NCBI GenBank assembly: GCA_021323895.1
Contig: JAJPKD010000150.1
Coordinates: 1 to 47,422 of the forward strand
Origin: Acidobacteriota bacterium
GTDB lineage: Bacteria; Acidobacteriota; Blastocatellia; Pyrinomonadales; Pyrinomonadaceae
Length of the DNA stretch: 47,422 nt
Direction of reading: 5' to 3'
Of this stretch, positions 8,117 to 19,657 are shown piece after piece. Positions within the stretch are counted from its first letter, which is position 1, and the number at the start of each line of letters is the position of its first letter. Made by a program: the position numbers and the translations under genes. Below the pieces are notes generated by a model. The model did no database searches, was not told where the DNA came from, and worked only from the letters and a program-made list of their open reading frames with translations.

Positions 8117-8904
8117 TGCGACCGCACGCCAAATAGTCTCGCGAAATTCTCGCTGGTAATGCGGCCGACGTCGTTCACCTGGCGATCGTGTAGTTCAGCG
8201 AGACACTTCGCGGTCTCGACTACGCGCGCCGGTTCGTTTCGCTTGCCTCGGAAAGGGACCGGTGTGAGATAAGGGCAATCCGTTTCTACCAGCAATCTAT
8301 CGAGCGGCAGTTGGCGGGCAATGTCACGCAAATCCTGAGCTTTCTTGAACGTAAGATTCCCAGCGAATGAGATCAAGAACCCGAGGTCGATTGCGTCCAA
8401 AGCCATCTGCAAATTACCGCCGAAGCAATGCAGAACACCAGCGCGTTCGTAGACGTCCAGTTCTTCTCGCAGGATGGCAATCGTGTCGTCTTTAGCTTCG
8501 CGTGAATGGATGACGACGGGAAGGTTCAAAGAGCGCGCAATGCGAAGTTGCCGGCGGAAGACTTCTCTCTGCACCTCGCGTGGCGAGTGATCGTAGTGGT
8601 AGTCGAGACCGATTTCGCCCCAGGCAACGACGCGAGAGTTTTTCGCCAGCTCAACGAGACTCGTTTCCACCGGATCGTCGAACAGTTTGGCATCGTGCGG
8701 ATGAACGCCGATCGCGCAAAAGATTTCTTCGTGCTGCTCGCTCAGCGCTACAGCGCGTTCGAACGCGCTGCTGTGCGGATCGCCCGTGCCCACATTGAGC
8801 ATCGTCGTGACGCCCGCAGCGCGCGCGCGCGCAATTACGTCATCACGATCCTCATCGTATTCCGGACCATCGATGTGGCAGTGTGAATCGACAAATTGAG
8901 TCAT
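8104..8904 (-). CDS. tatD: TatD family metal-dependent deoxyribonuclease
   Basis: A 266-residue amidohydrolase-fold protein with the TatD signatures: DSHCHID at the N-terminus (metal-binding His pair), NVGTGDPHSS, AIGVHPHDA, WGEIGLDYHYDHSP, VIHSREA, LHCFGG and LVETDCPYLTPVPFRGKRN. TatD-type enzymes are 3'-5' DNA/RNA exonucleases used in repair and turnover. The gene starts 12 bp downstream of the metG stop on the same strand, a pairing commonly seen in bacteria, so the two are probably cotranscribed. The C-terminus (QLRL-stop) is encoded by an intergenic repeat arm and may be altered relative to relatives. Confidence 0.93.
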   Translation of the reverse strand: MTQFVDSHCHIDGPEYDEDRDDVIARARAAGVTTMLNVGTGDPHSSAFERAVALSEQHEEIFCAIGVHPHDAKLFDDPVETSLVELAKNSRVVAWGEIGLDYHYDHSPREVQREVFRRQLRIARSLNLPVVIHSREAKDDTIAILREELDVYERAGVLHCFGGNLQMALDAIDLGFLISFAGNLTFKKAQDLRDIARQLPLDRLLVETDCPYLTPVPFRGKRNEPARVVETAKCLAELHDRQVNDVGRITSENFARLFGVRSQLRL

Positions 8905-8916
8905 TAGATGAACGAA

Positions 8917-11010
<2,094 letters not shown>

Positions 11011-11014
11011 GCGT

Positions 11015-11046
11015 AGTAAATCGTGAATCGTAAATCGTAAATAGAT
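11015..11046. repeat. Left 32-bp terminal repeat flanking the four-helix-bundle gene
   Basis: The sequence starts AGTAAATCGTGAATCGTAAA and continues TCGTAAATAGAT. Its reverse complement recurs at 11424-11455 with 29 of 32 positions identical, so the pair are inverted repeats around the four-helix-bundle gene. It begins 5 bp before the metG start and its last base is the first base of the four-helix-bundle stop codon. Confidence 0.8.
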
Positions 11047-11407
11047 CAGATTCCTCGCTGCTCGACGTGATGACGCAAGCCAGTCAGCATGCGGCCGATC
11101 TCATCAAGCGGCACCGCCAAGGCGCGGAAGTTTTCCGCCGACAGGTAATGAAGCTTATGTGCAATAAGCAGCTCCGTTTCGACTTCGCTGGCGGAACCTT
11201 GGGTGTTCGCAAGAAAATAGGCGAATTCCTTACGGGTTTTTCGTGCCGCTCCCTCTGCAATATTCGCGGAAATGGAAACCGCCGCTCTCCGCAGTTGTGA
11301 AGTCAGCCCAACTTCTCTTCGCTTGGAAAGCCTTCCGTAGCTCTGTACAAGTCCACAACAAAATCAATGGATTTATTCCATACGTCGAGTTTCTCATGAG
11401 GTCTCAT
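11046..11407 (-). pseudogene. Four-helix-bundle protein (23S rRNA intervening-sequence type), frameshifted
   Basis: Reading from the ATG at 11407 gives MRPHEKLDVWNKSIDFVVDL then YRATEGFPSEEKLG and a TGA. One base shift then restores LTSQLRRAAVSISANIAEGA, RKTRKEFAYFLANTQGSASE, VETELLIAHKLHYLSAENFR and a normal C-terminus ending RHHVEQRGI. Together this is the about 120-residue family often annotated as four helix bundle or 23S IVS protein. The 362-nt span is one base short of 121 codons. The family usually reads KFGLTSQ at the break, so loss of one T from AAGTTTGGG explains it. No canonical -1 slippery heptamer is present. Family function is unresolved; members are found inside 23S rRNA intervening sequences and scattered between genes. 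Confidence in the family and in the frameshift as sequenced is high. Confidence 0.88.
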
Positions 11408-11423
11408 GACTCATAAAGCCGAC

Positions 11424-11455
11424 ATCTATTTACGATTTATAATTCACGATTCACT
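11424..11455. repeat. Right 32-bp terminal repeat flanking the four-helix-bundle gene
   Basis: The sequence starts ATCTATTTACGATTTATAAT and continues TCACGATTCACT. It is the inverted partner of 11015-11046. The stop codon of the neighbouring M28 peptidase gene (TGA, 11451-11453 on the minus strand) falls inside it, so the repeat borders or overwrote the end of that gene. Confidence 0.8.
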
Positions 11456-13112
11456 TCTTCTTTGCGAACTCATCGTTAGGATTGAACTTCGGTAGCGAAG
11501 GTAAGTTCGCCACGCGCCTTCCAATCTCCATCGCAAAATCAGCTTCCTGAATCATGCCGGCGAAGTTCCAATCGTCGCGATATTCGTCCGAAGGCTGGTG
11601 TTAATGGGCTTCGTTGTATTCGCGAAACTTCTTCTCGCCCCAATCCTTCGGGTGGCCGATGTATTCATTCCCTTCCTTCAAGCTGATCGAAGGCACGCCG
11701 ACCTTTGCGAAAGGAAAATGATCCGAGCGATAGAACGATCCCTGCTCGGGGCGTGGATCGGGCGAGATGCGCAGGCCCCGCTCGCGGGCGATCTGGTCAA
11801 CGACTGCTTGCAGCGACGATCGCTCAGCGCCGAGCGGCACGAAGTCTCGCGTCGGGCCGAGTATGTTCATTGAATCGAGGTTGATGTCCGCGGCAGTCTT
11901 GTTTACCGGTACCAGAGGATGCTGGGCGTACCATTCAGCGCCGATTAAGCCCTGCTCTTCACCAGTTGTGATCAAGAAGAGCATCGAGCGACGTGGCTTC
12001 TGCGCAGGTGGCAGTGAAGACAGCGCGCGCGCAATTTCCAGTACCGACGCCACGCCGGTCGCATTATCCAGCGCGCCGTTATAAATCGTGTCACCGGTCT
12101 TGTCTGGCGCGCCGATGCCGAAGTGATCCCAATGAGCAGTGAACACGACGTATTCATCGCGCAACTTCGGGTCGCTTCCCGGCAGGATCGCCGCCACGTT
12201 TGGAGCTTCAACCCGTTTCAGTTCGCTCTTCAAATCGATCGAGGCGGTGAGATTCAACTTCACCGGCTTGAAATCACGCGACGCCGCCTGCTTGCGCACC
12301 TCATCGAGGCTCAATCCCGCGAGCTGCATCATCCGGTGCGCGGCTTCATCGGTCATCCATGATCGGATTTTCAGAAAAGGAGTCTTGTCGCTAGGGGTGC
12401 GCGCGATGTCGAAGCGCCACGAGCCATTCGACGTTCGCACCACGCTCCACGGATAACCCGCGGACTCGCTGGTGTGAAGCAAGATTGCGCCGACCGCTCC
12501 GCGGCGCGCCGCTTCTTCGTATTTGTAGGTCCAGCGTCCGTAGTAAGTCAGTCTACGACCGCCAAACAAATCGGGCTCCTGCGGAGTTGCTGGGGGATCG
12601 TTGACCAGCATGACGAGAATCTTGCCGCGATAATCTTCCTCCGGCAGCTTGTAATCATTCCACTTCTGTTCGGGCGCGTCGATGCCATAGCCTACGAACA
12701 CAAGCGGCGCGTCGACTTTCACCTGTTCCGTTTGCGCGCCCGTGAACGCCACAAAGTCATCAGCAAATTTGAAGTTCGCCGCTTCCGTTGGTCCATTGAT
12801 GTGCAGCTCCGTTTTCGGATCGGCTTTCACTCCGACCAGAGACACCGGCTGCCAGTAACTCCCCTTTTCGCCCGCGCCTTTCAATCCCAGAGCTTCAAAT
12901 TGCTCAGCGCAGTAGAGTGCTGCCAGTTCGCCGCCCTTGGCGCCTGTGCCGCGGCCTTCGAGTCGATCATCCGCGAGAAACTTGATATGAGCGCGCAACG
13001 CATTCTCGCTGATTGGGCTTGAAACTCTGGTTCCGCGCTGGGCCAGTACGACCGCGAGAGGAACGACTAGAGAAATCGCAACGACAGCAATTTTATTGTG
13101 CATTTTGAACAT
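11451..13112 (-). pseudogene. M28 family metallopeptidase, interrupted by an in-frame TAA near the C-terminus
   Basis: The span is a single frame of 554 codons with an internal TAA at 11601-11603 (codon 504). It has a Sec signal peptide (MHNKIAVVAISLVVPLAVVLA) and a PA-type insert. The M28 zinc motifs are TAHWDHFG, GALDNATG, TTGEEQGL, NLDSMN and SDHFPFAKVGVPSI. Downstream of the TAA the frame continues HQPSDEYRDDWNFAGMIQEA to a TGA at 11451-11453. HQPSD matches the place of the last conserved metal-binding His of M28 enzymes, usually preceded by Tyr, so TAC to TAA is the simplest lesion. The truncated product would lack that ligand and probably be inactive. The expected role is as a secreted or periplasmic aminopeptidase. 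The 5' neighbour is the toxin-antitoxin pair. Confidence 0.88.
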
Positions 13113-13121
13113 AAGGCTTGA

Positions 13122-13442
13122 TTAAGCGAAGTTGATATTGTTTTGGATGCCTTCTTCGCCGGCCCTCTCCAAGAGTCGAACCAAGGCGGCGCGCTCCCGA
13201 ATTCGAGCATTCCGGCGTATCAGAATTATTATCCCCGCATGGCTACTTATTTTCGCTGCCGAGAGAAAGTCATCACGATTACACGTCATCAGCACAAAGC
13301 CATTTTCGCCTGCGTACCGGAGCACCTCTTCGTCGGGCGTTTGTGGGTCAAGTAAATCTCGCAGCTTGGCAACCTGATGTCCCATAGCCACAAGCGTGTA
13401 GGCCATGTCATCAGGCACATCGTGATCAAAAAGGAATCTCAC
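13122..13442 (-). CDS. DUF5615 PIN-like protein, probable toxin of a toxin-antitoxin pair
   Basis: A 106-residue protein starting at a GTG: RFLFDHDVPDDMAYTLVAMG, followed by DPQTPDEEVLRYAGENGFVL, MTCNRDDF and GIIILIRR. This is the DUF5615 (Mut7-C-like PIN) pattern, with Asp at the start of strand 1 (DHDVP), TPDEEV and NRDDF as likely acidic metal ligands of a PIN nuclease. Its start overlaps the stop of the DUF433 gene by 4 nt (GTGA), which indicates translational coupling. DUF433-DUF5615 pairs are widely predicted type II toxin-antitoxin modules; activity is not shown by sequence. Confidence 0.85.
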   Translation of the reverse strand: MRFLFDHDVPDDMAYTLVAMGHQVAKLRDLLDPQTPDEEVLRYAGENGFVLMTCNRDDFLSAAKISSHAGIIILIRRNARIRERAALVRLLERAGEEGIQNNINFA

Positions 13443-13738
13443 GATGTTTCGCCATCGCTCATTTGCCGAGCGATCAATAAATCGATTTCACCTCTATGAT
13501 CCTCGTAGTATGCGAGGCATTCGTAGACTTGGGCCTTGCTTAAGTTGGGGAAACTCTGGGCCACGAGACTATCTATGGTTTCACCATTCTGTAGTAGTCC
13601 GATTACGTCATGGACTCCAATTCTCGTTCCTCTCACGATAGGATTGCCGCCACGCACGCCGGTTTCTTGAGTGATGTACGCATATTCCGTCGGCACGACA
13701 GATTCTGAATTGATCGCATTCGTCCTAAGGTCCTGCAT
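13439..13738 (-). CDS. DUF433 protein, probable antitoxin partner
   Basis: A 99-residue protein with the DUF433 helix-turn-helix core: YITQETGVRGGNPIVRGTRI, GVHDVIGLLQNGETIDSLVA, FPNLSKAQVYECLAYYEDHR. The GNPIVRGTRI signature is diagnostic. The C-terminal DLLIARQMSDGE would contact the toxin. It precedes and overlaps the PIN-like gene, which is the normal antitoxin-first order. It lies between the M28 peptidase gene and folE on the same strand. Confidence 0.88.
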   Translation of the reverse strand: MQDLRTNAINSESVVPTEYAYITQETGVRGGNPIVRGTRIGVHDVIGLLQNGETIDSLVAQSFPNLSKAQVYECLAYYEDHRGEIDLLIARQMSDGETS

Positions 13739-13777
13739 GATGATTCAGTCTATCGAGTTATTCGGTCAAAGGCCAGA

Positions 13778-14395
13778 TTACTTGCCCGTTATCAATGCCA
13801 TCGCCTCGGCCCGCGTGCGCGGGTCTTTGCGGAAGCCACCCAGCACCGCCGAGGTTACGGTCATCGCGCCGGATTTCTTCACGCCGCGCAAGGTCATGCA
13901 CGTGTGTTCGGCCTCGATCACGACCATCACGCCGAGCGGCTTCAGTTGATCGAAAAGCGTGTTCGCAATCTCTGAAGTCAAACGCTCCTGCAGTTGCAAC
14001 CGCCGCGCGAAGGTCTCAGACAGTCGCGCCAATTTGGAAACGCCGAGAATGTTTCCGTTGCGTGGAATGTAAGCGATGTGACACTTGCCCACGAACGGCG
14101 CTAGATGATGCTCGCACAGCGACGCTATGGAAATGTCTTTCACGATTACCATCTCGTCGTGCTTGTTACCTGAAAGTGGAACGATGTGCTCGCTCGGGTC
14201 TTCACGCATGCCAGCGGTGAGTTCGGCATACATTTCGGCGACGCGCTTGGGTGTGTCGCGCAAACCTTCGCGATTGGGATCGTCACCAATCCCCTCAAGA
14301 ATTAGCCGCACGCCACGAGCAATTCGATCGAGATCCAGCTCGCTGTGTTTCCGAAGTTTCGATCGCGACTTGATATTTGTGACCTTTGAACTCAT
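13778..14395 (-). CDS. folE: GTP cyclohydrolase I
   Basis: A 205-residue enzyme converting GTP to 7,8-dihydroneopterin triphosphate, the first step of folate/pterin synthesis. The zinc site is present: C94 with EHH in SLCEHHLAPF, and C166 in EAEHTCMTLRGV. Other signatures are TPKRVAEMY, GVSKLARL, RRLQLQERLT and KPLGVMVVIEA. It ends with the usual RTRAEAMALI region. It lies 6 bp downstream of larC and may share a transcript with it, although the two pathways are unrelated. Confidence 0.97.
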   Translation of the reverse strand: MSSKVTNIKSRSKLRKHSELDLDRIARGVRLILEGIGDDPNREGLRDTPKRVAEMYAELTAGMREDPSEHIVPLSGNKHDEMVIVKDISIASLCEHHLAPFVGKCHIAYIPRNGNILGVSKLARLSETFARRLQLQERLTSEIANTLFDQLKPLGVMVVIEAEHTCMTLRGVKKSGAMTVTSAVLGGFRKDPRTRAEAMALITGK

Positions 14396-14401
14396 ACGAA
14401 C

Positions 14402-15580
<1,179 letters not shown>

Positions 15581-15590
15581 AATGGTGGTG

Positions 15591-15657
15591 TCAGAAGCCC
15601 GACCGTCAGGGAGGGCAAGCTGACTGATCAAGCCCTTGCTTACGCGCGGGCTTCTGA
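15591..15657. repeat. Hairpin repeat (AGAAGCCCG family) between larC and the sirtuin gene
   Basis: The left arm TCAGAAGCCCGACCGTCAGG then GAGGGC (15591-15616) pairs with the right arm at 15631-15657, which read in reverse starts TCAGAAGCCCGCGCGTAAGC then AAGGGC. About 20 of 26 positions match. The right arm encodes the last residues (SEARA) and the TAA of the sirtuin gene. The same family occurs at 16493-16555 and as a half copy at 1924-1946. Confidence 0.75.
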
Positions 15658-16395
15658 CAGCATCGGCAGGATCTCGCCTGCCTTTCCCGTCAGAACTTCA
15701 TCGCATAAATCCGACAGAGGCGTCGCTTCGGGATTTACTTCCACGACGTAAGCACCCGCCGCGCGCGCAATTTCTGGAATCGATGCGGACGGATAAACCA
15801 CTGCCGAAGTGCCAACGACAAAGCACAACTCACAGTTTTCGGCCTCGTGCGCAGCGCGTTCAAATGCACCCGGCGGCAGCATTTCGCCAAACAAGACAAC
15901 ATCCGGCCGCATGTGACCACCACAATCGATGCAAACGGGCACGTCATGATCCATCCTCAATTCGCGCAGTTCATGGCGCTGGCCGCAATCAAAACAACGC
16001 GCGCGCCAGAGGTTGCCGTGCAACTCAATTACGTCGCGTGAACCGGCGGCCTGGTGCAAGCCGTCGATGTTCTGTGTCACCAGCGTGAAGTGCTTGAACT
16101 GCTGCTGCCATCCGGCGATTGTTTCGTGCGCCGGATTCGGTTTCAAAGTTTCCAGGCGACCACGACGATAATTGAACCATTCCCAAACCGCCCGCAAATC
16201 GCGTTCGAGCATTCCCGCCGATGAAATTATTTCGAACGGCATGCCCTTCCAGACTGCCGTATTTCCCCCGCCGCGAAATGTCGGCACGCCTGATTCAGCG
16301 GACACGCCGGCTCCCGTTAGGACGAGAACGTTTGCCGCGGTCTCGAACAAGCTGCGCAGCTTATTCGAAACGCCAAGTTGAGTGACTGTCTGCAT
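15640..16395 (-). CDS. cobB: Sir2-family NAD-dependent protein deacylase
   Basis: The start is set at the ATG at 16395 (MQTVTQLG), giving 251 residues. Sirtuin motifs present are GAGVSAESGVPTFRG (NAD loop), TQNIDGLHQAAG with the following catalytic His in ELHGNL, a four-Cys zinc site (CFDCG ... CIDCGG), GTSAVVYPSA and EVNPEATP. It removes acyl groups from lysines using NAD. Tyr and Arg in the pocket (WFNYRRGRLE) resemble the Y-x-x-R of desuccinylating CobB/SIRT5 types, so a preference for acidic acyl groups is possible. The last residues and stop come from an intergenic repeat. It diverges from argS. Confidence 0.95.
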   Translation of the reverse strand: MQTVTQLGVSNKLRSLFETAANVLVLTGAGVSAESGVPTFRGGGNTAVWKGMPFEIISSAGMLERDLRAVWEWFNYRRGRLETLKPNPAHETIAGWQQQFKHFTLVTQNIDGLHQAAGSRDVIELHGNLWRARCFDCGQRHELRELRMDHDVPVCIDCGGHMRPDVVLFGEMLPPGAFERAAHEAENCELCFVVGTSAVVYPSASIPEIARAAGAYVVEVNPEATPLSDLCDEVLTGKAGEILPMLSEARA

Positions 16396-16492
16396 CGGAA
16401 ACTCGGATAGTAACAAGCGAAGGAACAAGTCGCAATTTCGCGATTGCGCGGCGATTCATTAGAATGGGCGTTTGCTTAGATTGATAGTATCA

Positions 16493-16555
16493 AAGCCCGA
16501 GCGTCAGCGAGGGCTGGATGCAGGAGTGGCCCTCCCTGACGGTCGGGCTTCTGAC
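16493..16555. repeat. Hairpin repeat (AGAAGCCCG family) directly before argS
   Basis: The left arm AAGCCCGAGCGTCAGCGAGG then GCT (16493-16515) pairs with the right arm at 16529-16555 (GCCCTCCCTGACGGTCGGGC then TTCTGAC), with about 19 of 22 positions complementary. The right arm ends 2 bp before the GTG start of argS, so it probably folds in the argS leader. It also lies in the argS/sirtuin divergent region. Confidence 0.8.
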
Positions 16556-16557
16556 AC

Positions 16558-18591
16558 GTGAAACTTTTAGAACTCCAAAACAGAATTAAGTCCACTATTG
16601 GTGACGCAGCGCGCGAAGCCTTCCAAATCGATCTCGATCAGCTAGCCGCCGAAGTGCCGCCGCGCACGGAACTCGGTGACCTCGCGTTTCCCGTGGCGTT
16701 TGAACTGGCAAAGCAGCTCAAACAGAAGACTGGCGAGAAGCGCCCGCCGCGCACGATTGCTGAGGCGCTGAAACCAAAACTTGAGTCGATTGAATTTGTT
16801 CAGCAGGTGGAAGTCGCCGGCGCCGGCTATCTGAATGTCTTCTTCGATCGCGCGAAACTGTTATCGGCGCTGACGGCGAAATCAGTAGGCTCGCCCGCCG
16901 AATCGATCGATCGTCGCAAGCTGATGGTCGAGCACACCAGCATAAATCCAAACAAATCCGCGCACATCGGGCACGTCCGCAATTCGGTCATCGGAGATAC
17001 GTTCGTGCGAAGCCTCCAGGCCGCGGGCAATCGCGTTGAGGTGCAAAACTACATCGACAACACCGGCGTCCAGGTCGCGGACGTCGTCGTCGGATTCATG
17101 CATATCGAGAACATGACGCTCGACGACATCAAGAAGCTCGATGCATCGCTGCCGCCCGAAGAGCCGTTCGATCACTACTGCTGGGATTTGTACACGCGCG
17201 TCGGACTGTTCTATCGCGATGGCAATTTGGACGGCGAGCAGAATCCGGAAAAGCTGAAACTACGCGCAGAAATTCTGCACGCCATCGAAGAAGGAAACAA
17301 TCCGATAGCCGAGCTGGCCGACTATGTGGCGACGCGTAACGTCGAGCAGATTCTAGACACGATGGAGCGGCTCGGCATTCGTTACGATCTACTGGCGCGG
17401 GAATCAGAGATTCTTCATCTTCATTTTTGGGAGCGCGCATTTCAATTGATGAAGGAGCGCGGAGCGATTCACTTTGTCAGCGAAGGCCGCACCAGAGGTT
17501 GTTGGGTCATGCCATTCGAATCGCACACCGGCACAGAAGAGCACGAATCGGACAAGATTATCGTGCGGTCGAATGGCACGGTGACTTACACAGGAAAAGA
17601 CATCGCGTATCAACTTTGGAAGCTGGGCAAGCTGGGGCTGGACTTTAACTACAAGCCCTTTCGATCTTACGCGGATGGTCATGCAACGTGGGTGACGACA
17701 ACTGAACCGAACGCCGAAACTCAACCGGAAGTGCCGCGTCCTGATTTCGGCGGCGGCGCGATCGTTTACAACGTCATCGATTCGCGCCAATCGTACCCGC
17801 AGGAGATCGTGCGCAAAGGTGTAGCCGCAGTCGTGCCCGAAGTCGGAGAAGAGGCCAGCGTTCACCTCTCGTATGAAATGGTCGCGCTCTCTCCCGCCGC
17901 GTGCGAAGAACTGGGAATTGAACTTTCAGACGAAGATCGCAAGCGGCCGTACATCGAAATGAGTGGTCGCAAAGGTCTCGGCGTCAAAGCGGATGATTTG
18001 ATCAATCGCTTGGAAGCGGACGCGTTGGCCGAAGTGATCGCACGCCATCCTGATCTCACTGATACTGAGCAGCGCGAGACTGCGCACGCGATTGCCGTGG
18101 GGGCGCTGCGATATTTCCTTTTGAAGTTCACGCGGAATTCGGTTATCGCATTCGACTTCAAAGAAGCGCTCTCGTTTGAAGGTGAGACCGGTCCATACTG
18201 CCAGTACGCAGCCGTGCGCGCGAATTCGATCTTTAGAAAACTCGAAACGGCCGAGCTTACTGTGATTGATAGCGAGCGATCCCATCCGTCTAACGCTGCC
18301 ACCGAGACCCTTTCCGGTGAAGCCGGCGACGAGATTTGGTCGCTGTTAATGCTAGCGGCGCGGCTTGAAGAAGCGAACTCGCAAGCGGCGGCCAGCGCTG
18401 AACCGGCCGTGCTCGCGAAATACACGTTCAATCTGGCCAAGGCTTTCAATCTCTTCTACCACCGTCATCGAATAATTGCTGAGGAGAACGAAACAAAGCG
18501 CGCGATGCTGATAAATGTGGCCGATTACACGCGCCAACAATTAACCTCGGCGCTGGAGACGCTGGGAATTAGCGTTCCCGAAAGAATGTAG
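16558..18591 (+). CDS. argS: Arginyl-tRNA synthetase
   Basis: A 677-residue class I synthetase starting at a GTG. The N-terminal additional domain (residues 1-110, with [17 protein letters not shown]) recognises the tRNA D-loop. The catalytic signature HIGH is at 136-139 in [13 protein letters not shown]. The KMSKS region is replaced by [14 protein letters not shown], as is common in ArgRS. The C-terminal anticodon-binding helices include [14 protein letters not shown] and [11 protein letters not shown]. It is longer than the usual about 560-590 residues because of a larger catalytic insert. An AGAAGCCCG-type hairpin sits against the start, with no clear ribosome-binding site between. Confidence 0.96.
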   Translation: MKLLELQNRIKSTIGDAAREAFQIDLDQLAAEVPPRTELGDLAFPVAFELAKQLKQKTGEKRPPRTIAEALKPKLESIEFVQQVEVAGAGYLNVFFDRAKLLSALTAKSVGSPAESIDRRKLMVEHTSINPNKSAHIGHVRNSVIGDTFVRSLQAAGNRVEVQNYIDNTGVQVADVVVGFMHIENMTLDDIKKLDASLPPEEPFDHYCWDLYTRVGLFYRDGNLDGEQNPEKLKLRAEILHAIEEGNNPIAELADYVATRNVEQILDTMERLGIRYDLLARESEILHLHFWERAFQLMKERGAIHFVSEGRTRGCWVMPFESHTGTEEHESDKIIVRSNGTVTYTGKDIAYQLWKLGKLGLDFNYKPFRSYADGHATWVTTTEPNAETQPEVPRPDFGGGAIVYNVIDSRQSYPQEIVRKGVAAVVPEVGEEASVHLSYEMVALSPAACEELGIELSDEDRKRPYIEMSGRKGLGVKADDLINRLEADALAEVIARHPDLTDTEQRETAHAIAVGALRYFLLKFTRNSVIAFDFKEALSFEGETGPYCQYAAVRANSIFRKLETAELTVIDSERSHPSNAATETLSGEAGDEIWSLLMLAARLEEANSQAAASAEPAVLAKYTFNLAKAFNLFYHRHRIIAEENETKRAMLINVADYTRQQLTSALETLGISVPERM

Positions 18592-18596
18592 CGCTC

Positions 18597-18632
18597 GATT
18601 TACTATTCACGATTTACCATTTACCATTCACT
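18597..18632. repeat. Solo arm of the TCGTGAATCGTAAAT repeat family before aroF
   Basis: GATTTACTATTCACGATTTA followed by CCATTTACCATTCACT is built of heptamer-like units (ATTTAC, ATTCAC). It matches the arms at 11424-11455 and 29608-29643 but has no inverted partner nearby. It ends 3 bp before the aroF start and begins 5 bp after the argS stop. Confidence 0.7.
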
Positions 18633-18635
18633 GCA

Positions 18636-19655
18636 ATGTTAATCGTCATGAAAGCCGACGCCACCGATGCGCAGATTGCGCATGTGTGTGACGTCGTCAC
18701 CGAACTGGGATTCAAACCGCACACAATGCCGGGCGCTACCCGCACGGCCATAGGCATCACCGGCAATCAAGGCGCAGTTGATCCCACCCGATTCGAAAAC
18801 TTGCCCGGCGTTGCCGAAGCAATCCGCGTCAGCAAGCCATACAAACTAATCACGCTCGATCTTCGTCCCGACAAAACGATTGTTCGCGTTGGCGATGCCA
18901 CAATCGGAGGCGATGAGTTGGCGATCATCGCCGGACCGTGCGCGATCGAGAGTCATGCGCAAGCTTTCGCGGTGGCAGAAGCTGTGCGGCGCAGCGGCGC
19001 GCGTTTCTTCCGCGGCGGAGCGTTCAAGCCGCGCACTTCTCCCTACGCATTTCAGGGGCTGGGGGAAGAAGGCTTGAAGATTCTCGCCGAAGTTCGTGAA
19101 ACCTACGGCTTGAAAATCGTCACAGAAGCTCTGGATGAATCAGGCGTTGATCTCGTCGAGAAGTATGCGGACATGATCCAGATCGGCGCGCGCAACATGC
19201 AAAATTTTTCGTTGCTCCGGCGCGCTGGACGTTCGCATTTGCCGGTCTTGCTGAAGCGTGGCTTGTCCGCGACGCTCGATGAATGGTTGTTGGCCGCCGA
19301 GTACATCATGTCGGAAGGCAACTACAATGTGGTGCTCTGCGAGCGCGGCGTGCGCACGTTCGCCCAGCACACGCGCAACACGCTTGACCTCGCATCCATT
19401 CCGGCGGTGCGGCGCATATCGCACTTGCCGGTGCTCGTCGATCCCTCGCATGGAACCGGAAAGAACTACATGGTGATTCCGCTGGCTTGCGCGGGTGTGG
19501 CAGTTGGTGCTGATGGATTAATCGTTGAAGTTCACGATCAACCAGAGAAGGCCTTGTCGGATGGCGCGCAAGCTCTAACACTCGAGCAGTACGCGCAATT
19601 GATCGAGGAAGTGCGGCCGATCCACGAAGTCGTTTCACCGCAACCCGTCGCCTGA
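18636..19655 (+). CDS. aroF: 3-deoxy-7-phosphoheptulonate synthase, type I-beta
   Basis: A 339-residue DAHP synthase, the first enzyme of the shikimate pathway, condensing phosphoenolpyruvate with erythrose 4-phosphate. Residues 1-70 ([20 protein letters not shown] and onward) are the ferredoxin-like regulatory domain seen in Thermotoga-type enzymes. The barrel carries [59 protein letters not shown] and [10 protein letters not shown]. The start ATG at 18636 follows a repeat arm and lacks a clear ribosome-binding site. Feedback control through the N-terminal domain is known for relatives and is inferred here. Confidence 0.96.
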   Translation: MLIVMKADATDAQIAHVCDVVTELGFKPHTMPGATRTAIGITGNQGAVDPTRFENLPGVAEAIRVSKPYKLITLDLRPDKTIVRVGDATIGGDELAIIAGPCAIESHAQAFAVAEAVRRSGARFFRGGAFKPRTSPYAFQGLGEEGLKILAEVRETYGLKIVTEALDESGVDLVEKYADMIQIGARNMQNFSLLRRAGRSHLPVLLKRGLSATLDEWLLAAEYIMSEGNYNVVLCERGVRTFAQHTRNTLDLASIPAVRRISHLPVLVDPSHGTGKNYMVIPLACAGVAVGADGLIVEVHDQPEKALSDGAQALTLEQYAQLIEEVRPIHEVVSPQPVA

Positions 19656-19657
19656 CT

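Larger units (their letters stand above)
11015..11455. mobile_element. Candidate non-autonomous element: four-helix-bundle gene between inverted repeats
   Basis: A 441-bp unit made of two 32-bp inverted repeats with one gene between them, inserted between metG and the M28 peptidase gene. The stop codon of the peptidase gene is inside the right repeat. Related repeats occur without a gene at 29567-29643 and as a single arm at 18597-18632, which would be 'empty' and 'solo' forms. No transposase is encoded and no target-site duplication was established, so mobility is inference. Alternatively the gene lies between two independent copies of a common intergenic repeat. Confidence 0.4.

Noticed and set aside
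11300-11330. Programmed -1 frameshift in the four-helix-bundle gene
   Set aside because: The break AAGTTGGGCTGA is not an X-XXY-YYZ slippery heptamer, and family members are normally one frame; a 1-nt loss of T explains it better.
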